From: Deroplatys truncata
Taxonomy: Eukaryota > Arthropoda > Insecta > Mantodea > Mantidae
NCBI GenBank assembly: GCA_030765065.1
Contig: CM060985.1
Location: 4,278,001-4,342,000 of the forward strand
Direction: 5' to 3'
Length of the DNA: 64,000 bases
This document shows, piece after piece, positions 45,643 to 56,900 of the stretch. Position numbers and translations under genes: made by a program. Under the pieces are notes generated by a model. The model ran no database searches, had not been told where the DNA came from, and saw nothing but the letters and a program-made list of their open reading frames with translations. The stretch's first letter is position 1, and each line of letters starts with the position of its first letter.

Positions 45643-45666
45643 GGGGGTGGGGGGAGGGGGCGGGGG
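45643..45666 (+). other. G-quadruplex-like run near right end
   Basis: Four G runs of five or six (GGGGGTGGGGGGAGGGGG then CGGGGG) about 65-90 bp inside the terminus, mirrored at 29605-29629. The G-rich strand is the one ending 3' at the right terminus, and the same polarity relative to the end holds on the left. Confidence 0.6.
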
Positions 45667-45731
45667 TCTAATTAGCATATGAATAGCCATGCATAAATTA
45701 ACTGTGCCAGTCCCCGCAATTCTATACTACT

Positions 45732-45737
45732 AATGAC
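45732..45737. repeat. Right target-site duplication (AATGAC)
   Basis: Exact copy of 29534-29539, directly after the last base of the element. Confidence 0.9.
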
Positions 45738-46159
45738 TCATTATTAACAAAACAGAGCAGAGTAACGCCGCATTTAAGCCAATCTAGCGCGCCCTCCAAA
45801 ATTGAAACTTACAATAAGAGTTGGTTGGCGGATAGATTTATGTTGTACAATCCATTCCTGGTGTAGCCCATTGCTACTCTTGAGGTAAACACGGGGAGTT
45901 GTTTGACCTTTCTGCTGCCGCCATAATGGAACGTTGCAGCATAAAGAGTCACAAGTCCATTTCAACGATATTGTAACGAAGTGAAATGACAAAAACGTAT
46001 TGTGGCATTAGATATAAATTTGAATGCAGTTACCAGCGAACTATGCAACGATTTTGCACTCGAATCTAACGCGCATTTGAAAAAAAATTAAATTGAGTTT
46101 TGTTTATGGACGCTCTTTAATTACTATGATTCTTAGGGTCCCATTCTGTATTGAGCGTG
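45738..46159. other. Unique DNA right of the Polinton-like element
   Basis: A 72-codon minus-strand ORF (45774-45992) without recognisable features. Nothing else is seen. Confidence 0.4.
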
Positions 46160-46250
46160 AAAGACCGGCCTCTTTATCAGGCTTGAGGTAAATGTACGTC
46201 ACGGGACCTACTTGCCTTCCAAAGGAAGTCATGCCTCCGCCGGGACACGT
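46160..46250 (-). mobile_element. SINE 3' fragment
   Basis: TTTATCAGGCTTGAGGT (46171-46187) followed by ACGTCACGGGACCTACTTGCC and TTCCAAAGGAAGTCATG aligns with the 3' part of the SINE at 13520-13822, in the same orientation. The tRNA-like head is missing. Confidence 0.55.
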
Positions 46251-46309
46251 AATGTCAAAGACAATTTTGAATAGATACTGCATTTGGACAAAAAAGGTGC
46301 GCGTTAGGT

Positions 46310-46480
46310 TGTGGTATCGTGGGGGGGGGGGTTACCAACGTATTAATGTTAAATAAATGCAACCTATATAGGTGGCTATGAAATTAAAACAGCCAATTGC
46401 TGTGAAATCAACTCATATTTTAGCAATTAACGAAGTAATTGTAGAAACTGATTGGCACTACACTCTCAGGATTAAGGTGT
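46310..46480. other. G-run and unique sequence
   Basis: A homopolymer of about 12 G (near 46320-46332) in otherwise AT-rich DNA. No gene. Confidence 0.4.
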
Positions 46481-46890
46481 AGAGAATACGCGATAGTCAA
46501 GGGCTGGTCGCTATGTGATTGCCTTGAGATCCGTTGTTCTGTTTGCATGACCACGAGAAAAGTGTAAGTATTCCAAAATTGAAACCATAACAAGAAATAT
46601 GTCGGAAATGCTTAACTCTACACAAAATTGAATTTCACATAAATTGTGTGCTTTAACAAGATCTATATTTTTTGTGTAGTTAGATTTTGTCCATCTCTTA
46701 CGGTTTACCAATTATACAAAATGAAGACGACTTCACAGACTATTTCCAGAAAATTCAACATATACATTTTATTTGTCATGTTACTATCTTATATGGCATT
46801 TTAAATAAAATTGTTAGCCATTTTTGAGAAAACCGAAATTGGGGTGCAGGTTTGTTGAAAATCCTCAAAAGATAAGCAAGTTGTGCTGTT
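46481..46890 (-). repeat. Dispersed repeat DR1, copy 9 (reverse)
   Basis: Shows GCGATAGTCAAGGGCTGGTC (46490-46509), CTTACGGTTTACCAATTATA, CAACATATACATTTTATTTG (46757-46776) and AAAATTGTTAGCCATTTTTG, the complements of the DR1 anchors. Confidence 0.6.
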
Positions 46891-47639
46891 CACCGTTTTC
46901 ATGGAAGGATGGTGAATCAGAGATTACAAGCTAACCTAGTTACATGACGTACAAGAAACCGCACTGTTTTACTAGGTATTTCCTTCCGTCACTACGCTCA
47001 CTTCATCACATCCGTTCATGACGTCACTCCACGATTTGGACCTGAAATCTTCCAACGACTTGAGGACGGAGAGTAGGTCAGTAAATAAAGACACCCAAAA
47101 TATCTAAAACTTGTTGATAAAATTAATGAGTCGAAATGATATTAAAAGTCTTCATGATGGTAAAAGATGGACGATCGTTTCAAGGCCCCATCATCAGCGG
47201 TAGTCGACATGTGTACAGCTTTTTGTTATGTCTAAAATAACAGCATTTTATGATTCCGTAGAGTGGGGACTGAATGATACCCTCCTCCCTCATAATTTGA
47301 TGATATGCAAAGTAAACTGAATACTCCATTAGAAGTAACAACAATATGAAAATGATTACAAAGAAATAGTAATAAAAAGGAGCCCTTGAAGGCGTTAGTT
47401 AACATTAGAGTAAAGACATCGTATCGAGACATTTGTCAGTACATGGGCACATACAAAATTTCAATAGAAATAAAAAATAAACAAAGGTGCAAGTGGATAG
47501 GACAAACACTAAGAAATGTCTTTGGATAGGAAGCCCCGGGTTAGAAGTTGGCAACAAATACGGTCCTGTGTTCATCACAAGGAGATTGTAAAGTCCATGG
47601 GAACGCTGTTCTGCTTGCTACACGCACATACTTACCCAG
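46891..47639. other. Unique DNA, no gene recognised
   Basis: A 66-codon minus-strand ORF (47232-47432) lacks features. The stretch CTTCATGATGGTAAAAGATG...CCCCATCATCAGCGG (47149-47200) may belong to another repeat, but no second copy is in the window. Confidence 0.4.
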
Positions 47640-48430
47640 TGGGTAGATATCGAGATTTCACACGAAATACATGTTTTGAGACCCCCTGAATGCAAAAAAC
47701 AAAAATTATAAAAAGGTCCGTGTCTGTGAACACCATAACTCAAAAACGAATAGTCGGATAAACATCAAACTTGGTATTTAGGTCCAGTACTTTCCAAAAA
47801 TACGACACGAAGATTTTCAAGAAAATCCCCCACCATAAACTACACTTTACATGGAACATTTTTCGAAATTTTCCGTTTTCTAAAAATGGCTCAAACGATT
47901 TTGATTAAAATACCATATATTAAAGATATTTACACGAGAAATAAAATCTATATCTTGAATTTTTTTTGAACAGCCTGTGAAGTCCTCTTCAATCAGAAGG
48001 AATTTTATATAACCTTGCGTAACTGCTAAACGTCAAGTGAAAAACGAAAACATACTGCACAAAAATTGTAGATCTCTTTAAAACACATAATTTATGTCAA
48101 ACAACTTTTTTGTGGCATAAGCCATTTCTGAAATATCCGTTATTAATGGTTCCAATTGTTCATTACTTGGTCAAAGTCCTCGACATTCAGTTGTTTCTCG
48201 CGATGTCATGGAAACAATATGGAGCATATAGCGTCAGTTGTTAAACATTTGACTATCGCTGTTTTCTTTGTATCTATAACGAAATGTCTAATGTACCTAT
48301 TTCTGAAAACGTTTATCTGGATTAAAAGGAAGTAGATAGAAAAATAAGTTTCAGTAAGATTACTTTGTATACCCGATAGAGGGTAGAGAAAGTCATGTGA
48401 GTGTGTCATATCAAGATAATGTTTCGTTAC
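47640..48430 (+). repeat. Dispersed repeat DR1, copy 10
   Basis: Well preserved: GAGATTTCACACGAAATACA (47652-47671), CATAACTCAAAAACGAATAG, ACGACACGAAGATTTTCAAG (47801-47820), CTTTACATGGAACATTTTTC, CGATTTTGATTAAAATACC, CATTTGACTATCGCTG (48245-48260), and GTAGAGAAAGTCATGTGAGT (48380-48399). Confidence 0.65.
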
Positions 48431-49089
48431 ACATTTTAAAAATGAAGTTCGAAAATGTAAACAGGCTTTTCCCAGATAAACATTTTATTAGGTGCTCATG
48501 CAAGTATCTAAACATAACGAAAACTGCACTTTGGGCTTGACGAAATTTCTTGAAAATCTTCCTCGAACATCCTCAACTTTGTTAGTTATTCGCTAATATT
48601 TTTTGACCTTTTATTAAATATGTTTTTCTTTTATCCAGGTACCTCAAAACGTGTACTTCCGGTGCATCTCAATATACAAAATACCATACTTGCTGTATTT
48701 GGTGCACACACACAAAATCTCATTACAGGAAAAAAGTACAGCATATAATTCATTCCGAATAACATTTTTGTAGGACTAACCATTTCCGAGCTATTCGTTG
48801 TTGTTTTCAAACACTTGACACTTTTTTAAGCGTTAAGTGGTCAACATTTCTAAACATGTGACTATCACTACTTCAGACTCCTATTGTACCTTTGTATTAA
48901 CATAAACTAAATAGAACAATACGATTTCGTAACATTAGTTTGGAGAAGAGGTATAAAAATAAACGATAAAGTCATATGAATTTATCACATCATAGTTAAC
49001 ATTATAAAAAATGAGTTAATTTCGGATGAAGTAAAGTTTTAATTAGTCAACTGTTAACATGATGAGACTCGAGTCCACCTTCACGCCAG
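48431..49089. repeat. Degenerate DR1 fragments
   Basis: Short matches such as CTCAAAACGTGTACTTCCGG (48642-48661), CATTTCCGAGCTATTCGTTG (48781-48800) and GTGACTATCACTAC show old DR1 pieces. No ORF of note. Confidence 0.4.
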
Positions 49090-49500
49090 TAAATGTGCCT
49101 ACTCAAATTTGATGTCTTGCATTCACGTGACCTTCTCTACTCTCTCGTCTTACAGAACCTTTACTCATTTCGTTGTAGAATACACTACCCTAAAGCGATA
49201 GTCAGATTTTTTAAAAATGTGTCGCTATGTGACGTCTTTAACTTAGATAATCATGAGAAAAAACGAATAGCGACTTGGTACTTGAAAATTCAAACCTATA
49301 ACAAAGAATATCTCGGAAATGCTTAACGAAAATGCTTCAATCAGATGTAGGAGGTTCAGTTTTGGCGCAGTAAGATTTTGTTTATCTTTAACAGTATAAC
49401 AATTACACAAAAATTGAAGATAAACATTTTATTTGTATCTTAAAAATACCTATTGCACTTTAATCAAATGCTTTGTCATTTTAATGAAAATCTAAAAAAG
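49090..49500 (-). repeat. Dispersed repeat DR1, copy 11 (reverse, partial)
   Basis: Contains CATTCACGTGACCTTCTCTAC (49120-49140) and AAAGCGATAGTCAGATTTTT (49193-49212), then AAGAATATCTCGGAAATGCT. A 77-codon ORF overlaps it and is not credible. Confidence 0.5.
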
Positions 49501-50224
49501 TAGAATTGTTGCATGTAGAGTATGATTTAATGCAATACTAAAAGTAGCACGTAGTACTCACTGGGAAGCTGACGGTTCATGACTGAGCGTGGTGCTGGGA
49601 GGAGAGACGATTCAACACTGACTCGCACGCAACAAGTCCAGGAACGCGCACAGATTCTCAAGTTTTACAAATCTCCCCACCAAGTCGTCCTATACATAAA
49701 GCATTTGTCGTTATTTTTGACTTCTCAAAAACAGTTTTCTCTCTAACGATTCTCATGACAAATAAAACTATATGTTGAATGTTCTGGAAACACCTTTCAT
49801 TCCAAATGAACGTTGTATAACAGGTAATCGTAACACAACAACTTATGTCATTTTTATTATATTATTTTTTGTCGTTAACTATTTCTGTGATATTCATGGT
49901 TATCGGTTTGAACTTTCCAATATTTATACGTTTTTTGAAATGCAATTTCTTTGTTTCTCGTGATGTCATACAAAAAGCCAGCGGCCCAGTATCGCTTCAG
50001 TTTGCTGTCTCTACAAGCAAATGTATAGGGGCGACAAATGACTACGCGCTGGTTATTACTGCTCCACCACAACAAAAATTACTTTTAATACAAATATTTC
50101 ACATTTGAGAAGTAAAGGATGATTGATTTTCTTTTAGGCTAAAAGTGTCACGAAAATTTCGCAAACTGCTTGAAGCAATCTTATCCACCCTTAACAGAAA
50201 CTGAAATGACGCTGCCGATGAAGA
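49501..50224. repeat. DR1 fragment and unique DNA
   Basis: About 49740-49990 is a partial forward DR1 copy (CATGACAAATAAAACTATAT, TTGAATGTTCTGGAAACACC). ORFs of 63-87 codons here arise from it. The remainder is unrecognised. Confidence 0.4.
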
Positions 50225-50870
50225 AGACAACAAATCTGATGTTACATTCACATGACTTTCTCTACCCTCTATCGCTTAATAGTGGGTAAAAAATTATTCT
50301 TACGGAAGTTTATTTTCCTAAGTACTCCATTTTAATGGAGATAAACCTTTGCAGAAATACCTACATTTCGTTATAGAGACCAGCGATAGTCAAATGTTTA
50401 ACAACTCGACGCTACATGCTCCATACTGTTTCCATGACATCGCGAGAAATAACTGAATGTTGACAAGACTTTAAGAGAATGCCAAAAAATAAACAAATGG
50501 AACCATTAATAAGGATTTCTCAGAAATAACTGATACCACATTACGACTTCACACGCTATTCCCAAAAAATTCTGGATATGTATTTTATTCTTCATGTAAA
50601 TATCTTTTATACACGGTATTTTAAGCAAATGGATACAGACATTTTTTAGAAAAACATAATTTTCGAAACATGCTCCTTGTAGGTTGGGGTGGGGAATTTC
50701 CCTGAAAACCTTATTATCGCATCTTTAGCAGATACCAAACCTAAACACAAAGTTTGGTATTTATCCTCATTTTCCAATTTTTGAGCTATGCCGTTCACTG
50801 ACACCGCTACTCGGACCTTTTTCTAAAAATACATCTTTTTGTCGAACATATGTTCCATTAGAGGTGAATG
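50225..50870 (-). repeat. Dispersed repeat DR1, copy 12 (reverse)
   Basis: CATTCACATGACTTTCTCTA then CCCTCTATCGCTT (50249-50280), AGCGATAGTCAAATGTTTAA (50382-50401), CATGACATCGCGAGAAATAA, and AAATCGGAT-poor but recognisable tails to about 50870. Confidence 0.6.
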
Positions 50871-50987
50871 ACGCGCTCAAGTGTACACTTTATTACCTCT
50901 CAACTGTCACTTGCTGGTGTAAAAACAGTGTTCGTTAATTGTGTACCTCAAAACTCAAACCTTATTGAAACATCTGTGTTGTCTGAG
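50871..50987. other. Transition into the 88-bp satellite
   Basis: Short unique stretch. The first recognisable satellite unit begins at TACTAGCTCACATACCTGAT (about 50989). Confidence 0.6.
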
Positions 50988-53900
50988 AATTACTAGCTCA
51001 CATACCTGATGTTGTGACTAACTTAACATCCTTACTGTTTTATTTGTTACCACAGTCACAATATGAATTTGTGTTTATTATTAGCTGACGTACTTGATGT
51101 TGTGACTAACTTAACATCTCTACTGTTTTATTTGTTTACACAGTCACAATATGAAGTTGTGTTTATTATTAGCTGACATACTTGATGTTGTGACTAACTT
51201 AACATCTCTACTGTTTTATTTGTTTCCACAGTCACAATATGAAGTTGTGTTTATTATTAGCTGACATACTTGATGTTGTGACTAACTTAACATCTTTACT
51301 GTTTTATTTGTTTACACAGTCACAATATGAAGTTGTGTTTATTATTAGCTGACATACTTGATGTTGTGACTAACTTAACATCTCTACTGTTTTATTTGTT
51401 TACACAGTCACAATATGAAGTTGTGTTTATTATTAGCTGATATACCTGATGTTGTGTCTAACTTAATATCCTTACTGTTATATTTGTTTCCACAGTCACA
51501 ATATGAAGTTGTGTTTATTATTAGCTGACGTACTTGATGTTGTGACTAACTTAACATCTCTACTGTTTTATTTGTTTACACAGTCACAATATGAAGTTGT
51601 GTTTATTATTAGCTGATATACCTGATGTTGTGTCTAACTTAATATCCTTACTGTTATATTTGTTTCCACAGTCACAATATGAAGTTGTGTTTATTATTAG
51701 CTGACATACCTGATGTTGTGTTTAACTTAACATCTTTACTGTTATATTTGTTTCCACAGTCACAATATGAAGTTGTGTTTATTATTAGCTGACATACTTG
51801 ATATTGTGACTAACTTAACATCTTTACTGTTTTATTTGTTTCCACAGTCACAATATGAAGTTGTGTTTATTATTAGCTGACACACCTGATGTTGTGACTA
51901 ACTTAACATCCTTACTGTTTTATTTGTTTCCACAGTCACAATATGAAGTTGTGTTTATTATTAGCTGACGTACTTGATGTTGTGACTAACTTAATATCTT
52001 TACTGTTTTATTTGTTTCCACAGTCACAATATGAAGTTGTGTTTATTATTAGCTGACATACTTGATATTGTGACTAACTTAACATCTTTACTGTTTTATT
52101 TGTTTCCACAGTCACAATATGAAGTTGTGTTTATTATTAGCTGACACACCTGATGTTGTGACTAACTTAACATCCTTACTGTTTTATTTGTTTCCACAGT
52201 CACAATATGAAGTTGTGTTTATTATTAGCTGACACACCTGATGTTGTGACTAACTTAACATCCTTACTGTTTTATTTGTTTCCACAGTCACAATATGAAG
52301 TTGTGTTTATTATTAGCTGACGTACTTGATGTTGTGTCTAACTTAATATCCTTACTGTTTTATTTGTTTCCACAGTCACAATATGAAGTTGTGTTTATTA
52401 TTAGCTGATATACCTGATGTTGTGTCTAACTTAATATCCTTACTGTTTTATTTGTTTCCACAGTCACAATATGAAGTTGTGTTTATTATTAGCTGATATA
52501 CCTGATGTTGTGTCTAACTTAATATCCTTACTGTTATATTTGTTTACACAGTCACAATATAAAGTTGTGTTTATTATTAGCTGATATACCTGATGTTGTG
52601 TCTAACTTAATATCCTTACTGTTTTATTTGTTTACACAGTCACAATATGAAGTTGTGTTTATTATTAGCTGATATACCTGATGTTGTGTCTAACTTAATA
52701 TCCTTACTGTTTTATTTGTTTACACAGTCACAATATGAAGTTGTGTTTATTATTAGCTGACATACCTGATGTTGTGTTTAATTTAACATCTTTACTGTTT
52801 TATTTGTTTACAGAGTCACAATATGAAGTTGTGTTAACTATTCGCTGACATATCTGATGTTGTGACTAACATAATATCTTTACTGTTTTATTTGTTTACA
52901 CAGTCACAATATAAAGTTGTGTTTATTACTAGCTGACATACCTGATGTTGTGACTAACTTAATATATTTACTGTTTTATTTGTTTCCACAGTCACAATAT
53001 GAAGTTGTGTTTATTATTCGCTGACATATCTGATGTTGTGATTAACTTAATATCTTTACTGTTTTATTTGTTTCCACAGTCACAGTATGAAGTTGTGTTT
53101 ATTATTCGCTGACATATCTGATGTTGTGACTAACTTAATATCTTTACTGTTTTATTTATTTCCACAGTCACAATATGAAGTTGTGTTTATTATTCGCTGA
53201 CATATCTGATGTTGTGACTAACTTAATATATTTACTGTTTTATTTGTTTCCACAGTCACAATATGAAGTTGTGTTTATTATTCGCTGACATATCTGATGT
53301 TGTGACTAACTTAATATCTTTACTAATTTATTTGTTTCCACAGTCACAATATGAAGTTGTGTTTATTATTCGCTGACATATCTGATGTGACTAACTTAAT
53401 ATCTTTACTGTTTTATTTGTTTAGACAGTCACAATATGAAGTTGTGTTTATTATTACTTGATATACCTGATGTTGTGACGAACTTAACATCCTTACTGTT
53501 TTATTTGTTTACACAGTCACAATATGAAGTTGTGTTTATTACTAGGTGACATATCTGATGTTGTGACTAACTTAATATCTTTACTGTTTTATTTGTTTAC
53601 ATGGTCACAATATGAAGTTGTGTTTATTACTAGCTGACATACCTGATGTTGTGACTAACTTAATATCTTTACTGTTTTATTTGTTTACACAGTCACAATA
53701 TGAAGTTATGTTTATTATTAGCTGACATACCTGATGTTGTGACTAACTTAATATCTTTACTGTTTTATTTGTTTCCACAGTTACAATATGAAGTTGTGTT
53801 TAATATTTGCTGACATATCTGATGTTCTGACTAACTTAATATCTTTAATGATTTATTTGTTTCCACAGCCAAAATATGAAGTTGTTTTTATTACTAGCTG

Positions 53901-56900
53901 ACATACCTGATGTTGAGACTAACTTAACATCTTTACTGTTTTATTTGTTTACACAGTCACAATATGAAGTTGTGTTTATTACTAGCTGACATACCTGATG
54001 TTTTGACTAACTTAACATCTTACTCTTTTAATTGTTTAAACAGTCACAATATGAAGTTGTGTTTATTATTAGCTGATATCTGATGTGACTAACTAAATAT
54101 CTTTACTGTTTTATATGTTTACACAGTCACAATATAAATTTGTGTTTATTACTAGCTGACATACCTGATGTTGTGACTAACTTAATATCTTTACTGTTTT
54201 ATTTGTTTACACAGTCACAATATGAAGTCGCGTTTATTATTAGCTGACGTACTTGATGTTGTGACTAACTTAACATCTTTACTGTTTTATTTGTTTTCAC
54301 AGTCACAATATGAAGTTGTGTTTATTACTAGCTGACATAACTGATGTTGTGACTAACTTAACATCTTTACTGTTTTATTTGTTTACACAGTCACAATATG
54401 AAGTTGTGTTTATTACTAGGTGACATATCTGATGTTGTGACTAACTTAATACCTTTACTGTTTTATTTGTTTACATGGTCACAATATGAAGTTGTGTTTA
54501 TTACTAGCTGACATACCTGATGTTGTGACTAACTTAATATCTTTACTGTTTTATTTGTTTTCACAGTCACAATACGAAGTTGTGTTTATTACTACCTGAC
54601 ATACCTGATGTTGTGACTAACTTAACATCTTTACTGTTTTATTTGTTAACACAGTCACAATATGAAGTTGTGTTTATTACTAGGGGACATATCTGATGTT
54701 GTGACTAACTTAATATCTTTAATGTTTTATTTGTTTCCACAGCCAAAATATGAAGTTGTGTTTATTACTAGCTGACATAACTGATGTTGAGACTAACTTA
54801 ACATCTTTACTGTTTTATTTGTTAACACAGTCACAATCTGAAATTGTGTTTATTACTAGCTGACATACCTGATGTTGTGACTAACTTAACATCTTACTCT
54901 TTTAATTGTTTACACAGTCACAATATGAAGTTGTGTTTATTATTAGCTGATATCTGATGTGAGTAACTTAACATCTTTACTGTTTTATATGTTTACACAG
55001 TCACAATATGAAGTTGTGTTTATTACTAGCTGACATACCTGATGTTGTGACTAACTTAATATCTTTACTGTTTTATTTGTTTACACAGTCACAATATGAA
55101 GTCGCATTTATTATTAGCTGACCTACTTGATGTTGTGACTAACTTAACATCTTTACTGTTTTATTTGTTTTCACAGTCACAATATGAAGTTGTGTTTATT
55201 ACTAGCTGACATACCTGATGTTGTGACTAACTTAACATCTTTACTGTTTTATTTGTTTACACAGTCACAATATGAAATTGGGTTTCTTACTAGGTGACAT
55301 ATCTGATGTTGTGACTAACTTAATAGCCTTACTGTTTTATTTGTTTACATGGTCACAATATGAAGTTGTGTTTATTATTAGCTGACGTACTTGATGTTGT
55401 GACTAACTTAATATCTTTACTGTTTTATTTGTTTACATGGTCACAATATGAAGTTGTGTTTATTACTAGCTGACATACCTGATGTTGTGACTAACTTAAT
55501 ATCTTTACTGTTTTATTTGTTTCCACAGTCACAATATGAAGTTGTGTTTATTATTCGCTGAGATATCTGATGTTGTGATTAACTTAATATCTTTACTGTT
55601 TTATTTGTTTCCACAGTCACAATATGAAGTTGTGTTAATTATTTCCTGACATATCTGATGTTGTGACTAACTTAATATCTTTACTGTTTAATTTGTTTCC
55701 ACAGTCACAATATGAAGTTGTGTTTATTATTAGCTGACGTACTTGATGTTGTGACTAACTTAACATCTTTAGTGTTTTATTTGTTTCCACAGTCACAATA
55801 TGAGGTTGTGTTTATTATTCGCTGACATATCTCATGTTGTGACTAACTTAATATCTTTACTGTTTTATTTGTTTCCACAGTCACAATATGAAGTTGTGTT
55901 CATTATTCGCTGACATACCTGATGTTGTCACTTACTTAATGTCTTTACTGTTTTATTTGTTTCCACAGTCACAATATGAAGTTGTGTTTATTATTCGCTG
56001 ACATATCTAATGTTGTGACTAACTTAATATCCTTTACTGTTTTATTTGTTTCCACAGTCACAATATGAAGTTGTGTTTATTATTCGCTGACATATCTGAT
56101 GTGACTAACTTAATATCTTTACTGTTTTATTTGTTTCCACAGTCACAATATGAAGTTGTGTTTATTATTTGCTGACATATCTGATGTTGTGACTAACTTA
56201 ATATCTTTATTGTTTTATTTGTTTCCACAGTCAAAATATGAAGTTGTGTTTATTATTCGCTGACATATATGATGTTGTGATTAACTTAATATCTTTACTG
56301 TTTTATTTGTTTCCACAGTCACAAAATGAAGTTGTGTTTATTATTCGCTGACATATCTGATGTTGTGATTAACTTAATATCTTTACTGTTTTATTTGTTT
56401 CCACAGTCAAATATGAAGTTGTGTTTATTATTAGCTGACATATCTGATGTTGTGACTAACTTAATATCTTTACTGTTTAATTTGTTTTCACAGTAACAAT
56501 ATGAAGTTGTGTTTATTATTCGCTGACATATCTGATGTTGTGACTAACTTAATATCTTTACTGTTTTATTTGTTTCCACAGTCACAATATGAAGTTGTGT
56601 TTATTATTCGCTAACATATGTGATGTTGTGACTAACTTAATATCTTTACTGTTTTATTTGTTTCCACAGTCACAATATGAAATTGTGTTTATTACTAGCT
56701 GACATACCTAATGTTGTGACTAACTTAATATCTCTACTGTTTTATTTGTTTCCACAGTTACAATATGAAGTTGTGTTTATTATTCGCTGACATATCTGAT
56801 GTTGTGACTAAGTTAATATCTTTACTGTTTTATTTGTTTCCACAGTTACAATATGAAGTTGTGTTTAATATTTGCTGACATATCTGATGTTGTGCTAACT

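Larger units (their letters stand above)
29540..45731. mobile_element. Polinton/Maverick (adintovirus-like) element, mirror-ended, non-autonomous
   Basis: A 16,192-bp element starting AGTAGTATAGAATTG and ending with its complement (CAATTCTATACTACT). It therefore has the AG...CT ends and 6-bp target duplication (AATGAC) of Polintons. Normal Polintons have terminal inverted repeats of a few hundred bp to about 1 kb. Here the inverted segments are about 6.4 kb each and contain genes and introns, leaving only 3.4 kb of single-copy centre. Proteins recognised or suspected are a pX-like core protein, a capsid fragment, a small two-exon protein and a BED-finger-like protein. Protein-primed DNA polymerase B, integrase, packaging ATPase and maturation protease were looked for and not seen. 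It is an old viral or transposon copy that is not autonomous and has several broken genes. Confidence 0.88.
39362..45731 (-). repeat. Right 6.4-kb inverted arm
   Basis: Reverse complement of 29540-35946. It starts at AAAGATTCCTC and ends TATACTACT. Arm-specific changes are a 115-bp tandem duplication (45135-45364), one extra CA-tract repeat and few ATT units. It keeps the intact version of the small-protein gene. Confidence 0.93.

Noticed and set aside
29540..45731. The mirror structure as a simple assembly artefact
   Set aside because: The arms differ by several indels and substitutions, the centre is unique, and both ends have the correct termini and the same target duplication. Long reads would still be the decisive check.
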